64,000 bases of DNA from Cyanobacterium sp. T60_A2020_053 (GTDB taxonomy: Bacteria; Cyanobacteriota; Cyanobacteriia; Cyanobacteriales; Cyanobacteriaceae), in NCBI GenBank assembly GCA_015272165.1, contig JACYMF010000057.1, positions 1-64,000 on the forward strand, given 5' to 3'. Made by a program: the position numbers and the translations under genes. Below the pieces are notes generated by a model that worked only from the letters and a program-made list of their open reading frames with translations, had not been told where the DNA came from and did no database searches. Below, one piece after another: positions 46,730 to 56,216 of the stretch. How positions within the stretch are numbered: the stretch's first letter is position 1; the number at the start of each line of letters is the position of its first letter.

Positions 46730-47905
46730 TTATGGGGAGTTATGAGGGCGCTGGAAGGGGGTAAAATCATAGTTAGGGAGACTGAAATCGTCACTGTTTT
46801 GAAAATCATTCAATAAATTTTCTGGAGAATCCTGATCAAGCAATACATCATCTTCCGTAGTAATTCTTCTAATCGGTACAGTATAGAAGACTAACTCAAA
46901 TTCTCGGTTAATTGTAGCGTTAAGATAATCTCGGACTAATCTAACTTCATTGGGTGTAATCTCTTTATCAGTTTGTAAGGTAACATTAACTAAAGGTGGA
47001 TTACTGCGCCAACGAACATTAACTTTTACTTCGTCCACATCTTGCCCTACCGTGATGGTTTCATTGGCTAATTTACGGTTAATCTCTTTTTCAACTCTTT
47101 CTTGCTCGATTAATTGAAAAAATCTAGTACCGAGGGGTATTAATAAAAAAGCCGTCATGAAAGTTGCCCATCCTAAGGCTTTTGTGACTTTTGTATATCC
47201 TGATAAGATAAAGGCAATCATACAAGCAAGGGTAATGCCTAATAAATTGGTGACATATAATAAAAAAGCGCCCATGCCGTTACCAAAAGCGCCCCCCGCC
47301 ACAGAAATTCCCACCACACAAAGGGGAGGCATTAAAGCTACTGCAATGGCAGTACCAGCCAAGGTTTCACTAATACCTGATCTTACTTTGCCAAAACCGC
47401 TAATTAACCCGGCAGTAATAGCAATGCCTAAATCCATTAAAGTTGGTCTAGTTCGAGCGATAATTTCTGAGCCAAAATCAGGTAACGCCACCATAATAGC
47501 AATGAACCAAGAAATAAATAAAGCTAATACTGTAGCGCCCACCAACGACAAAAGAGACTTACGAAATAACCCAAAATCCGCTTCACAAGCAGAAAAAGCC
47601 AAACCCCTTAAAGGCAACATTAAAGGTGCAACAATCATGGCCCCAATAATCACGGCGGCGCTATTACTCAACAACCCAAAAGTAGCGATCAAACAAGAAG
47701 CAATAGTAGTCAGAAGATAGTCCACACCCCAACTGGAATCAGCAGTTAAATCTTGGTGTAACTTGGTAACACGGGTAGGTGAGGCATGGGGCAAAAAACG
47801 ATTAACGGTTGCAGTTAACCAGCGCCCGACAGCTTTCATTTTTTTAGGAGAAGCCCATTTACTGGTTAAATTGTACCAATGTTGATGATGTTTAGGGTCT
47901 TTCAT
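46730..47905 (-). CDS. DUF389 (TIGR00341-type) membrane protein
   Basis: The 391-residue protein has six or more helices between residues 50 and 275, with motifs VIIGAMIVAPLMLPLRGLA and TAGLISGFGKVRSGISETLAGTAIAVALMPP-like segments (residues about 85-200), and a soluble C-terminal domain. This is the DUF389 family; function unknown. An N-terminal extension of about 45 residues includes KWASPKKMKAVGRWL. Single gene upstream of the AI-2E transporter gene on the same strand. Confidence 0.88.
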   Translation of the reverse strand: MKDPKHHQHWYNLTSKWASPKKMKAVGRWLTATVNRFLPHASPTRVTKLHQDLTADSSWGVDYLLTTIASCLIATFGLLSNSAAVIIGAMIVAPLMLPLRGLAFSACEADFGLFRKSLLSLVGATVLALFISWFIAIMVALPDFGSEIIARTRPTLMDLGIAITAGLISGFGKVRSGISETLAGTAIAVALMPPLCVVGISVAGGAFGNGMGAFLLYVTNLLGITLACMIAFILSGYTKVTKALGWATFMTAFLLIPLGTRFFQLIEQERVEKEINRKLANETITVGQDVDEVKVNVRWRSNPPLVNVTLQTDKEITPNEVRLVRDYLNATINREFELVFYTVPIRRITTEDDVLLDQDSPENLLNDFQNSDDFSLPNYDFTPFQRPHNSP

Positions 47906-48052
47906 GGTAGATTGCCAAAAAGGGAAATTTAATAAGGTTTAGGTTAAAGTTGAGGGTAATCAAAAGGGCAAAGGTTAATATTAGGTTTTAAAACACTGAC
48001 TTTTAAACCTAATACTATTTTATAAAACCCATATTTTTTCACTATGACCTGA

Positions 48053-48283
48053 TTATGACTGATCGTGATGGCAAGGTGGTACGGGATCATAACCGCCGGG
48101 GTGAAAAGGATGACAGCGCAGAATCCGTCGCAAGGCTAAGTAACTTCCTTTGATGCTACCATGGCGCTCAATAGCCATAAGGGCGTATTGTGAACAAGTG
48201 GGCTGGAAACGACAACTAGGGGGGAAAAGAGGCGAAATAAAGTATCGATAACCTCGAATTAATGATATTAAAACTTTTTTCAT
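48053..48283 (-). CDS. yidD: Membrane protein insertion efficiency factor YidD
   Basis: A 76-residue protein with an amphipathic N-terminal helix and the family signature [39 protein letters not shown]. YidD assists YidC in membrane protein insertion. In many genomes it lies by rpmH-rnpA-yidC; here it is separate, following a small coiled-coil protein gene by six bases. Confidence 0.95.
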   Translation of the reverse strand: MKKVLISLIRGYRYFISPLFPPSCRFQPTCSQYALMAIERHGSIKGSYLALRRILRCHPFHPGGYDPVPPCHHDQS

Positions 48284-48289
48284 AAAGAT

Positions 48290-48595
48290 TTACATTTTAT
48301 CTTTAAAATTCCAAAATAAAGAGGTCACAAATCCAGTTAATAAAACGATGGCAATTTGTTTCCAGTTTTTTAACTCTCCTACTCTTTCAAATAAATCTGC
48401 TGTTTTATCGATGGATGGTTTCCAATCATTTAACCTTGTGGCAATCTCTGCTTGACCTATTTTTAGTTCAGTTATTTCTTGATTGACTTTATCAAAACGC
48501 TGATCTACTCTATCAAAACGCTGATTCATGCGCTCATTTAATTGTAGAATCATATCTTTAACTTCTTTCAAATCATTATCGGTAATGGTACTCAT
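48290..48595 (-). CDS. Small coiled-coil protein with C-terminal membrane anchor
   Basis: The 101-residue protein has a coiled coil at residues 5-55 with heptads NQRFDRVDQRFDKVNQ and a single hydrophobic segment at the end (WKQIAIVLLTGFVTSLFW). It resembles XhlA-like or hemolysin-type tail-anchored coiled-coil proteins in cyanobacteria, but I do not assign a family. Six bases upstream of yidD and probably co-transcribed. Confidence 0.7.
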   Translation of the reverse strand: MSTITDNDLKEVKDMILQLNERMNQRFDRVDQRFDKVNQEITELKIGQAEIATRLNDWKPSIDKTADLFERVGELKNWKQIAIVLLTGFVTSLFWNFKDKM

Positions 48596-48629
48596 GTTAT
48601 AATTCTCCTTAGTTTTAGATCAGTCTAAC

Positions 48630-48736
48630 TTACAGCAATTCTCATTTCTTTAAACCACACTTAGCATTCTTCTTTGCGACTTGGCGACTTTGCGAGACAT
48701 AAAAAATGTGGTTTATTCATTAGAAAAGCACTGTAA
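48630..48736. mobile_element. R4 MITE-like element, copy 2
   Basis: TTACAGCAATTCTCATTTC and AAACCACA on the left correspond to inverted TGTGGTTTATTCAT and GCACTGTAA on the right. The middle CTTTGCGACTTGGCGACTTTG matches the copy at 221-341. It lies between divergent genes and no coding sequence is present. Confidence 0.7.
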
Positions 48737-48788
48737 ATAGTAATGATTACTTTCTACCTCATATTAACAATCAAATTTTAATTTTATT

Positions 48789-49382
48789 ATGGCTATCGGT
48801 GATCGTTTCAATCAATTTTGGGGTAAAACAAGATTTGTGGTTTCTCGTATTTTTCTTCATTTACAAGGGGAAGAAATTGCTCCTCTGTTGGGAATTTTAA
48901 ATAATAATGCCCTTAATATCATTGATGCCGATGGAGATATGGCGGTGACGGGAGGGGCGCTGGTTAATGTTTGTGAAAGTTTATTGCAGTATCAAAATTG
49001 GTGGCAAAGTGCTAGTAACGAAGGAGATGTATTTTGGGCGGAGGAGGGCGCTGGAGATTTTGTGACGGAATTATTTACTGATTCTGCCAATCGTTATCTT
49101 GCGGAAGCCTCTTTTCAAGGAAAGGAAAATCAACCTCTTTCTTTGCCCATTACCCATAATTTGGTAGTGATGATTACCGTTGCCTTTGAGGGAGAAGTGC
49201 CAGAAATTGAAACGGATTTAGCCGATTTTTCTGCTTTAACAGAGGCTCTAAAAGCCTTAATTAGCCTTAACTATAAGGGAAAATATCGAGCTGTTTCTCT
49301 ACATTTTTCCCCTGCTAAATTGGGAGATATCCTCACAGATGATCAAGTTATTATTAATTTTCCAGAATTGATTCCTTTATAA
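48789..49382 (+). CDS. DUF1517-family protein
   Basis: The 197-residue protein lacks a signal peptide. The pattern LPITHNLVVMITVAFEGEVPEIETDLADFSALTEALKAL-type region (residues about 117-157) and the late VSLHFSPAKLGDILTDDQVI, INFPELIPL match the C-terminal core of the DUF1517 family of cyanobacteria and plastids. Two GGGCGCTGG heptamers lie within the coding region. Function unknown. Confidence 0.8.
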   Translation: MAIGDRFNQFWGKTRFVVSRIFLHLQGEEIAPLLGILNNNALNIIDADGDMAVTGGALVNVCESLLQYQNWWQSASNEGDVFWAEEGAGDFVTELFTDSANRYLAEASFQGKENQPLSLPITHNLVVMITVAFEGEVPEIETDLADFSALTEALKALISLNYKGKYRAVSLHFSPAKLGDILTDDQVIINFPELIPL

Positions 49383-49505
49383 AAGTAGTTTTTGACATAA
49401 TCAGCGCCCTCCAAACTACAAAATATAAGACTTTTTCTGAAACCTAAATCAATTCTCATGAATTTGCTATGATTAAGTAACATTTTGAAACAAAAAATTG
49501 GTCTG

Positions 49506-49946
49506 ATGAGTAAGTGGTTAGAACATAGTGTAGAAGTAGAAGTGGATGCACCCATTGATTTAGTGTGGCAATTATGGTCTGATTTAGAGCAGATGCCACG
49601 GTGGATGAAGTGGATTGATTCTGTTCATGTTTTAACTGAAAATCCTAATTTATCACGGTGGAAGTTAGCGAGTGGAGGCTTTGAGTTTAGTTGGCTATCT
49701 CGCATTGTGAATTTACAAACCCATCAGATTATTCAATGGGAATCTGTTGATGGTTTACCGAATAGGGGCGCTGTGCGTTTTTATGACCGTCATTCGGGTA
49801 GTGTGGTTCGTCTAAGCATATCTTATTCCATCCCCGGTATTTTGGGTCGTCTCATGGATAATTTATTTTTAGGTCAAATCGTAGAATCAACTATTCAAGC
49901 TGATTTGGAGCGTTTTAAGGAATACGTTGCTAAAATTCCCCATTAA
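49506..49946 (+). CDS. SRPBCC (cyclase/dehydrase-type) lipid-binding fold protein
   Basis: From the ATG of MSKWLEHSVEVEVDAPIDLVW the protein has 146 residues and the START/Bet v1-like fold typical of the polyketide cyclase/dehydrase family: VWQLWSDLEQMPRWMKWIDSV, a central LQTHQIIQWESVDGLPNRG and a long C-terminal helix. It would bind a hydrophobic ligand; the ligand is unknown. An upstream in-frame TTG was rejected in favour of this ATG. Confidence 0.85.
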   Translation: MSKWLEHSVEVEVDAPIDLVWQLWSDLEQMPRWMKWIDSVHVLTENPNLSRWKLASGGFEFSWLSRIVNLQTHQIIQWESVDGLPNRGAVRFYDRHSGSVVRLSISYSIPGILGRLMDNLFLGQIVESTIQADLERFKEYVAKIPH

Positions 49947-49989
49947 GACGGGAAGGGATTTTCCAAGTAAGTATAAAAATGTATTTGTT

Positions 49990-50130
49990 TTGCAAGGAGA
50001 AGCAGGAGAGAAAGGGAAGATTTTTTCTATTCATTTATTAATTGGTAGTTGAAACCCTGTTTATATAATAACTTTAAATAGTTTCAGCAATGAACATTTT
50101 GACAGTGAAAACGTCCTGCTAAAATAGAAT
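49990..50130. repeat. Degenerate R1-like half element
   Basis: GATTTTTTCTATTCATTTAT and the terminal TGAAAACGTCCTGCT resemble the right half of R1 (TGAAAACGCCCTG end, preceded by TTTTTACTATTAATTGATTT). It is much diverged and has lost its left end. It lies in the gap before the LptA-like gene. Confidence 0.5.
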
Positions 50131-50154
50131 CGACCTTATTAAGATTAGCTAATT

Positions 50155-50571
50155 ATGAGTAAAAGAATTTTTCCTAAATTTCCTTGGCAATCAACCCTGT
50201 GGGCGATTATCACCTTTACAGGTATTATTATTATGCCCAGCGCCCTCCCCCCCGCCATTCAAGCCCAAAATAGTAGTCAGGCGCTAACGGTGAAATCTGA
50301 TATTCAAGAAGCTAACTCAGAAACAGGAATTATCACCGCTAGGGGTAACGTCACCGTAAATTATCCAGCCCGAAATATTCAAGCCACCTCCGCCCAAGCG
50401 CAATATTTTAGCCAAGAAAGAAGATTAGTTTTAAGTGGTAACGTTTATGTAGTACAAAACGGCAATACAATTAGAGCCGAAACCATGACTTATTTGATCG
50501 ATGAAGGGCGCTTTATTGCCACTCCTCAAAATAAAGGACAAGTGGAGTCAGTTTATTTAGTAGAAGATTAA
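50155..50571 (+). CDS. LptA/OstA-like periplasmic protein
   Basis: The 138-residue protein has an N-terminal signal segment (WAIITFTGIIIMPSALPPAIQA) and a single OstA/LptA-type beta domain: VKSDIQEANSETGIITARGNVTV, ATSAQAQYFSQERRLVLSGNV, IRAETMTYLIDEGRF. LptA bridges lipopolysaccharide transport across the periplasm. Cyanobacterial members with this compact form often lie near lptB or lptC; neither is adjacent here. Convergent with nusB (one base between stops). Confidence 0.82.
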   Translation: MSKRIFPKFPWQSTLWAIITFTGIIIMPSALPPAIQAQNSSQALTVKSDIQEANSETGIITARGNVTVNYPARNIQATSAQAQYFSQERRLVLSGNVYVVQNGNTIRAETMTYLIDEGRFIATPQNKGQVESVYLVED

Positions 50572-50572
50572 G

Positions 50573-51208
50573 TTAGAGTTTAGAAGTCGTAATGCGATCA
50601 CTTACTTTTCTTAAAACCCCATTAATAAAACGAAAACCATCATCATCCGAATATTGCTTGGCGATTTCGATAGCTTCGTTAATTGCCACTTTGGCATCGA
50701 CTTGTAAAAATGACATTTCTGCCACCGCTAGGCGTAAAATATTACTGTCAATCAGAGACAATCGATTTAACTTCCAATCAGTCATCACTTGATCCAATAT
50801 TTCATTAATTTCCTCTTGACGACGATTAACCGTAGAAATTAACTCAATGGCATACTCTCTCACTTGATGCTGTTGGGAGACTTGCACAAATTCGGGTATT
50901 TCAATGACATTACCCAGACGATTAATAGCTTTTTGGGTGATAGTGATGGCATCTTTGAGCATTTCCTTTGCCGTGCCAACATTACTGGTGCGAGTTTCAA
51001 TTTTAAAAACTTGGTCATGACTGCGATTTAGCTCATCGGAGGCAGTCTCTAAGGCATTTTCTACCTCAATAATTAGGCTACGAGTAGCGCCCGTCAAAAG
51101 TTCATTAATATCAACTTGTTCTATTTTCTCTTGTTTATGGCTAATTTGGCTTAAACTAAGTAAAGCTAAAATACGGGCGGTTCTTCGGGGTTGTTGACGT
51201 ATGGGCAT
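50573..51208 (-). CDS. nusB: Transcription antitermination factor NusB
   Basis: The 211-residue protein is NusB with an N-terminal motif QPRRTARILALLSLSQI and the core VREYAIELISTVNRRQEEIN, LDQVMTDWKLNRLSLID, ILRLAVAEMSF, VAINEAIEIAKQYSDDDGFRFINGVL. It acts with NusE/S10 in rRNA antitermination. A charged insert (about residues 40-90) makes it longer than the E. coli protein, as normal in cyanobacteria. Confidence 0.95.
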   Translation of the reverse strand: MPIRQQPRRTARILALLSLSQISHKQEKIEQVDINELLTGATRSLIIEVENALETASDELNRSHDQVFKIETRTSNVGTAKEMLKDAITITQKAINRLGNVIEIPEFVQVSQQHQVREYAIELISTVNRRQEEINEILDQVMTDWKLNRLSLIDSNILRLAVAEMSFLQVDAKVAINEAIEIAKQYSDDDGFRFINGVLRKVSDRITTSKL

Positions 51209-51288
51209 CTTATTTCATAAACAATCTGGCAAGTAATTATAACATTAATTACCAGACTACAGCAAACCCTAAGTAATAAACAAAAACA

Positions 51289-51618
51289 CTGTCCTGTACC
51301 ATTAATATCTATGGCACCTTGATCTGAGGTGATTGTACTGCCATTAAGAACAATTCCTTGATAATTACCTGTTGCTGTACCTTGTGCCGTGAGGTTAATC
51401 TCTCCATTGGTGGTAGTTAAAGTCGAACTACCATTCAAATTGATAGTTTGTCCTACTATCCAAGTTATATCACCACTATCTCCAATATCATTAGTGGTAA
51501 TTGCCTTACCTGATGCAAAGTTAATGTGTTGAACTTGATCGATGGAAAAATCATTAGTATTAATGTCACCATTGATATTTACTGTATCGCCATTACTATA
51601 ACCACCATTAGCACCGCT
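51289..51618 (-). pseudogene. Remnant of repetitive adhesin (beta-helix type)
   Basis: About 110 residues of open frame read NGDTVNINGDINTNDFSIDQ, WIVGQTINLNGSSTLTTTNG, GNYQGIVLNGSTITSDQG: the rung pattern of filamentous haemagglutinin-like or large secreted beta-helix proteins. There is no start of its own; the open frame runs in from the tRNA gene on the same strand. The end (after DINGTGQ) turns into unrelated residues. I read it as a fragment of a large adhesin gene left beside the tRNA gene by insertion or deletion. Confidence 0.6.
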
Positions 51619-51639
51619 TAAAAATAGAGTGAAAACTAA

Positions 51640-51721
51640 TGCGGATGGCGAGACTCGAACTCGCAAGGTCAAGACCACACGCCCCTCAAGCGTGCGCGTA
51701 TACCAATTCCGCCACATCCGC
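51640..51721 (-). tRNA. tRNA-Leu (anticodon GAG)
   Basis: The 82-nt gene folds as a class II tRNA: acceptor GCGGATG/CATCCGC with discriminator A, D-arm GCGGAATTGGTATACGC, anticodon stem CACGC/GCGTG with loop TTGAGGG (anticodon GAG, reading CUU/CUC leucine codons), a long variable arm, and T-arm GCGAGTTCGAGTCTCGC. CCA is not encoded. The adhesin remnant lies directly past its 3' end. Confidence 0.97.
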
Positions 51722-51932
51722 AGAATACAGTCAACTATTATAACATATCAAAATGCAAAAAACCACCATGGACAAATGGATAATTGAGAGGTTAATAGCT
51801 TATCTCAGAACGAATCAAGGTTGCTGAATTATTCTCCCAAGCCTGAGTAGGAAAAGGAGAAGAAAATTACTTGATCTTGAAAGGGTTTTTTGTACTAAAA
51901 TTCAGCATTGAAATTATGTAAAGCATGGGATT

Positions 51933-52991
51933 ATGACGGCATCACAAAAATTAGCGGTAGGCATCATTGGAGCTTCTGGTTACGGGGGAGTGCAATTAGT
52001 CAAGTTATTATCAGAGCATCCACAAGTAGAGGTGGTTTATTTGGGAGGTGACAGTAGTGCTGGGAAATCCTATGGGGATTTATACCCCCATTTGAGTTTG
52101 GATATTAAGCAAAAAATTGAACCCATTGACATCGAAATTATTGCTAGTCGTTGTGAGGTTGTATTTCTTGGGCTTCCCAATGGTTTAGCTTGTCATATCG
52201 CTCCTGCTTTGTTGTCTAAAGGTTGCAAGGTACTAGATTTATCTGCTGATTATCGTTTTCAGAATCTTGAAACTTATACTGCTTGGTATCAAACTCCTAG
52301 GGATGATTTGGATACGGTGAAGGGCGCAGTTTATGGTTTACCTGAGTTATACCGAGAGCAAATTAAGGCTAGTTCTTTAATTGGTTGCCCGGGTTGTTAT
52401 CCTACGGCTAGTTTATTAGCGCTCTCCCCGTTGCTTAAACAGGGTTTGATTTTACCAGAGACTATTATTATTGATGCGAAGTCTGGCACTTCGGGCGGAG
52501 GGCGCCAAGGCAAAATTAATTTGTTGTTAGCAGAAGTAGATAATTCTTTAGGTGCTTATGGAGTTGCTAAACACCGTCATACTCCCGAGATTGAGCAAAT
52601 TTGCTCCGATTTAGCTCGAAATGATGTTAGAGTGCAATTTACGCCTCATTTAATTCCTATGTCGAGGGGGATTTTAGCGACTGTTTACGCGACACTGAGA
52701 GACCCGGGGTTGGTAACTGAAGATTTACTCACCATTTATAGTGCTTTTTATCGCTCTTCTCCTTTTGTGAAGGTATTACCTAACGGCACTTATCCTCAAA
52801 CTAAATGGGCATGGGGTACGAATTCGGCTTATATTGGCATTGAAGTTGATCCTCGCACTGGTCGGGTAATTGTGATGTCTGCTATTGATAATTTAATTAA
52901 AGGACAAGCTGGACAAGCAATACAGTGTTTAAATTTGATGATGGGATGGGATGAGGATTTAGGTTTACCTAAATTGGCTTTTTATCCGTAA
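51933..52991 (+). CDS. argC: N-acetyl-gamma-glutamyl-phosphate reductase
   Basis: ArgC performs the third step of arginine synthesis, NADPH-dependent reduction of N-acetylglutamyl phosphate. The 352-residue protein has the Rossmann start [18 protein letters not shown], the active cysteine C155 in [10 protein letters not shown], and [14 protein letters not shown] with the late [10 protein letters not shown]. Normal length; ATG start. Single gene with a 210-bp leader region after tRNA-Leu. Confidence 0.97.
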   Translation: MTASQKLAVGIIGASGYGGVQLVKLLSEHPQVEVVYLGGDSSAGKSYGDLYPHLSLDIKQKIEPIDIEIIASRCEVVFLGLPNGLACHIAPALLSKGCKVLDLSADYRFQNLETYTAWYQTPRDDLDTVKGAVYGLPELYREQIKASSLIGCPGCYPTASLLALSPLLKQGLILPETIIIDAKSGTSGGGRQGKINLLLAEVDNSLGAYGVAKHRHTPEIEQICSDLARNDVRVQFTPHLIPMSRGILATVYATLRDPGLVTEDLLTIYSAFYRSSPFVKVLPNGTYPQTKWAWGTNSAYIGIEVDPRTGRVIVMSAIDNLIKGQAGQAIQCLNLMMGWDEDLGLPKLAFYP

Positions 52992-53522
52992 TCAAGTTTT
53001 TGTAAATTCGGCATCAAAATTGATTTATTTTGGACTCTGAAGAAATTATAAGGATGATCGAGCAGCGCCGCCTTTGCCGATCACCCTCCGAGGGATTTTC
53101 ATTCTCAAATTTTAATGACTTTTCTTTGTCTCAATATTTTTGATTTTGTTCATTTCCGAAATAATAGCCCATCGGGCGCTGGGTTGTTGAGATTATTCCT
53201 TTTCTGATTTTGGGGTGCATAAAGCCACTAATGAGCCTTATTTTTTGGCAGTTGGATTATTTTAGATTTTTAACAAAATCAGTATGATTTCTAAAATGTT
53301 ACTGGTGAAGAGACAAGATTTGGATAAAAATTTTTTTGAAATGTGGTGTCATGCTTCCCAAACAGTGAAAAGATAGTATAGAGTGGAGGGCGCTGGGGAA
53401 GTAAAATTTATGAATTAATAGGTAGGTGAAGAGTTAATTATCAATTATCCATAGCCCATTATTCATTTTTATGCCAACCAAAAATCATAACTTAATCTAC
53501 CAAAGCCCCTATATTGTAAATA
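52992..53522. repeat. Intergenic region with degenerate R1-like sequence
   Basis: No gene is visible. Positions about 53005-53125 contain ATCAAAATTGATTTATTTTG and ATAAGGATGATC, matching the R1 interior, and then GAGGGATTTTCATTCTCAAA like the other R1 end. Two GGGCGCTGG copies lie at 53174 and 53390. The rest is AT-rich with decamer ATCAATTATCCAT repeats before the next gene. Confidence 0.55.
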
Positions 53523-55232
53523 ATGCAACCTGTTGATTACACAACCTTAGTGGCAATTTGTCACTCCCTTAACAGCGCCCATCTCCCAAGCCGATTAGAA
53601 CAGGTATATCAGATAGATCGTACCACCATTACATTATGTTTGCGCAGTGTCAGTAAAAAATCATGGTTAACTATCGCTTGGCATCCCCAAGGCGCCCGAA
53701 TTTGCATCGGAAATCCCCCCCCTCGCCAAAAAGACACCTTTACCCTGAGTGAACAACTACGACACCTAATCAATGGTTATGCTTTAATTGGGGTGGAAAT
53801 TGTCAGCGCATGGGAGAGAGTCATGGATTTTCAATTTGCCCAGCGCCCTTCAGAGTCACCGTTATACCATCTCTATGTGGAAATAATGGGAAAATATAGC
53901 AATGTGATTTTAACCAACGCTGAAAAGCAAATTATCACCGTTGCCAAACAAGTTACCGCCCAAAAATCCACCTTGCGCACCGTAGAAACTAGCCAAACCT
54001 ATCAACTACCGCCACCATTAACAGGAAATACTCCCAAATTAAGCGAATCTTGGGCGCAGTGGCAAGAAACAGTTAACCTTATACCCGGCAGAATCGATAA
54101 ACAATTAATCAAAAGTTATCGAGGAGTTAGCCCCACTTTAGCACGACAATTATTACAACAAGCAGAAATTGATCCTCTCACTCCTAATCATGAATTAACC
54201 ATTTCTCAGTGGGAAAATTTATATACACAATGGCAAAATTGGTTAACAACTATCGAAAATAAAGACTTTTTTCCCCATGTCACTCCTTGGGGTTATACTG
54301 TCATAAAATCTCCCCACGCTAAGGAAAAAATTAATTTACACACTCTTATTAATAACTATTATCAAATACAACTTAATCAAGAAAAATTTCAGCAATTACA
54401 ACAACAATTATTACAAAAAATTAAAAATATTCTCACTAAACTACTAATTAAAGCAGAAAAATATCAAAATAAGCTCACAGAATCAGATAATGCCGAAATT
54501 CATCGGCAACAAGCAGATTTATTAATGGCAAATCTTCATCAATATAAAATTGGCTCAAGCTCCATTATATTAAATGATTTTGTGACAAATAAACCATTAA
54601 CAATCAATTTAGCTCCCCATAAAAACATTATCCAAAATGCCCAAGATTTATATAAAAAATATCAAAAACTAAGTAGAGCCAAAAATATAGTATTACCATT
54701 ATTAACCGAAGTCCAAACAGAAATTAACTATTTTAAGCAGATAGAAAATAACATATTACAATTAGAAAATGATCAGTTAGAAAGTTTAGATATATTATTA
54801 GAAATAAAAGGAGAATTAATCCAGCAAAAATATATTGAAGATGCTCAATATCGACAAAATAATATTAACGAAGAATCACAACCAAGACATTTTGTTTCTC
54901 CATCAGGCTATGAAATTTTAGTAGGTAAAAATAATCGACAAAATGACTTATTAACATCTCGTATTGCCACCGATTATGATTTGTGGTTTCATGCCCAAGA
55001 AATACCCGGTTCTCATGTTTTATTAAGATTAAATGCTGGAGATATTCCCGACCAAAAAGACTTACAATTTACTGCTAATTTAGCAGGTTATTATAGTCGA
55101 GGGCGAGAAAGTGAGCAAATCCCTGTTATTTATACCAAACCCAAGTATGTTTATAAGCCGAAGGGCGCTAAACCCGGTATGGTAATTTATACCAGAGAAA
55201 CTGTTATTTGGGCAAAACCAAGCGATGTTTGA
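53523..55232 (+). CDS. NFACT (RqcH/FbpA-like) family protein
   Basis: The 569-residue protein has an N-terminal NFACT-N domain (about 1-130: VDYTTLVAICHSL, TITLCLRSVSKKSWLTI), a central helix-hairpin and long coiled coil (about 230-450, rich in Q, N and K), and a C-terminal NFACT-R domain with FVSPSGYEILVGKNNRQND, LWFHAQEIPGSHVLLR. RqcH recruits tRNA-Ala to obstructed 50S subunits and adds C-terminal alanine tails. The DLWFHAQ and GSHV segments are the conserved part. Single gene. Confidence 0.9.
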   Translation: MQPVDYTTLVAICHSLNSAHLPSRLEQVYQIDRTTITLCLRSVSKKSWLTIAWHPQGARICIGNPPPRQKDTFTLSEQLRHLINGYALIGVEIVSAWERVMDFQFAQRPSESPLYHLYVEIMGKYSNVILTNAEKQIITVAKQVTAQKSTLRTVETSQTYQLPPPLTGNTPKLSESWAQWQETVNLIPGRIDKQLIKSYRGVSPTLARQLLQQAEIDPLTPNHELTISQWENLYTQWQNWLTTIENKDFFPHVTPWGYTVIKSPHAKEKINLHTLINNYYQIQLNQEKFQQLQQQLLQKIKNILTKLLIKAEKYQNKLTESDNAEIHRQQADLLMANLHQYKIGSSSIILNDFVTNKPLTINLAPHKNIIQNAQDLYKKYQKLSRAKNIVLPLLTEVQTEINYFKQIENNILQLENDQLESLDILLEIKGELIQQKYIEDAQYRQNNINEESQPRHFVSPSGYEILVGKNNRQNDLLTSRIATDYDLWFHAQEIPGSHVLLRLNAGDIPDQKDLQFTANLAGYYSRGRESEQIPVIYTKPKYVYKPKGAKPGMVIYTRETVIWAKPSDV

Positions 55233-55542
55233 GGGGCGCTGAGGGCAAATTGATAATGTACAATGGATAATTGACAATGATAGAGCTTTACTATATGTAA
55301 TCTCACCTAAAAATAGCGTAATCCAAGAAAGTCTTAGCTCAGTTATAACCCTCTTTTGTCACTACCCGAAAACATTTGCCATTCTGAAATTACAAGACCT
55401 TGATCACTAAACTACTTCAGAAGTTTTTAACTAATAACAATTATCAGAATTTAAAAATGGCTGAAACTATATCTATTAAAGCAACTTGATCGGAAAGTGA
55501 CAGATCAGGGATAATTAAGCAAAAAGAGAGTAAAAATAGACT
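55233..55542. other. Intergenic region with R3 fragment
   Basis: Immediately after the NFACT gene stop comes GGGGCGCTGAGGGCAAATTG and a short R3-type fragment (GATAGAGCTTTACTATATG, about 55236-55300, inverted relative to 63350). The remaining 230 bp hold no recognisable feature. Confidence 0.55.
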
Positions 55543-56190
55543 ATGACTACTACGGCAGATGATGTTTGGCAATTATTAGCAGAATTAGCCATCGCCCAAA
55601 AAGAGACAGAGAGAATTATTAAAGAAACTTCTCAAGAAACCGATCGACGTTTTCAAGAAACTGATCGCCGTTTTCAAGAAACCGATCGCCGTTTTCAAGA
55701 AACCGATCGCCGTTTTCAAGAAATGACTCAGGAAACCAATCGCCAAATTAAACAGGTAAATAAGCAAATTGGACAATTAGGGAATCGTTTAGGGGAGTTT
55801 GTGGAATCACAACTGCGCCCTTCGGCGGTAAAATTATTCTCTCAAAGAGGTATTGATGTTCATGAATTACACTCTGATATATCTGTACAAAGAGGGGATG
55901 GTGGTTTAGAAATTGATCTCTTAGTCGTCAATGATACTGAAGTAGTTTTGGTGGAAGTAAAAAGTAAATTAACAGAAAAAGATATAGACCAACATTTACA
56001 GCGTTTAGATAAGTTTAAAAGATTCATGCCTCGATACAGCAATATGACAACGTATGGGGCGATGGGCGCTATGGTTGTCAGTAATGAAGTGGCTAATTAT
56101 GCTTATCAAAAAGGTTTATTTGTGATTACTCAAAATGGAGATAATATGGTTATTATTAATGATGAAAAATTTAAGCCTAAAGTTTGGTAA
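55543..56190 (+). CDS. Coiled-coil PD-(D/E)XK nuclease-like protein with heptad tandem repeats
   Basis: The 215-residue protein has a coiled coil at about 20-75 containing four consecutive identical heptads DRRFQET, encoded by 21-bp tandem repeats (about 55641-55724). The C-terminal domain (about 80-215) has GGLEIDLLVVNDTEVVLVEVKSK, with D and E-x-K in the spacing of restriction-endonuclease-like folds. The family resembles DUF3782-type proteins such as the one at 24644-25363. Function is unknown. The repeats can change number by slippage, altering coiled-coil length without breaking the frame. Confidence 0.8.
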   Translation: MTTTADDVWQLLAELAIAQKETERIIKETSQETDRRFQETDRRFQETDRRFQETDRRFQEMTQETNRQIKQVNKQIGQLGNRLGEFVESQLRPSAVKLFSQRGIDVHELHSDISVQRGDGGLEIDLLVVNDTEVVLVEVKSKLTEKDIDQHLQRLDKFKRFMPRYSNMTTYGAMGAMVVSNEVANYAYQKGLFVITQNGDNMVIINDEKFKPKVW

Positions 56191-56216
56191 AATCAATTAC
56201 TTTAGTTGATAAGAAA

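Noticed and set aside
47157-47720. A 187-codon open frame on the plus strand inside the DUF389 gene
   Set aside because: It is antisense to a well-supported membrane protein gene and its translation is a low-complexity K/A/P-rich mirror of hydrophobic codons.
51166-51717. A 183-residue protein starting MWRNWYTRTLEG across the tRNA-Leu gene
   Set aside because: The first 30 codons are a translation of the tRNA. The remaining adhesin-like part has no start of its own and ends in unrelated sequence, so I annotated a remnant only.
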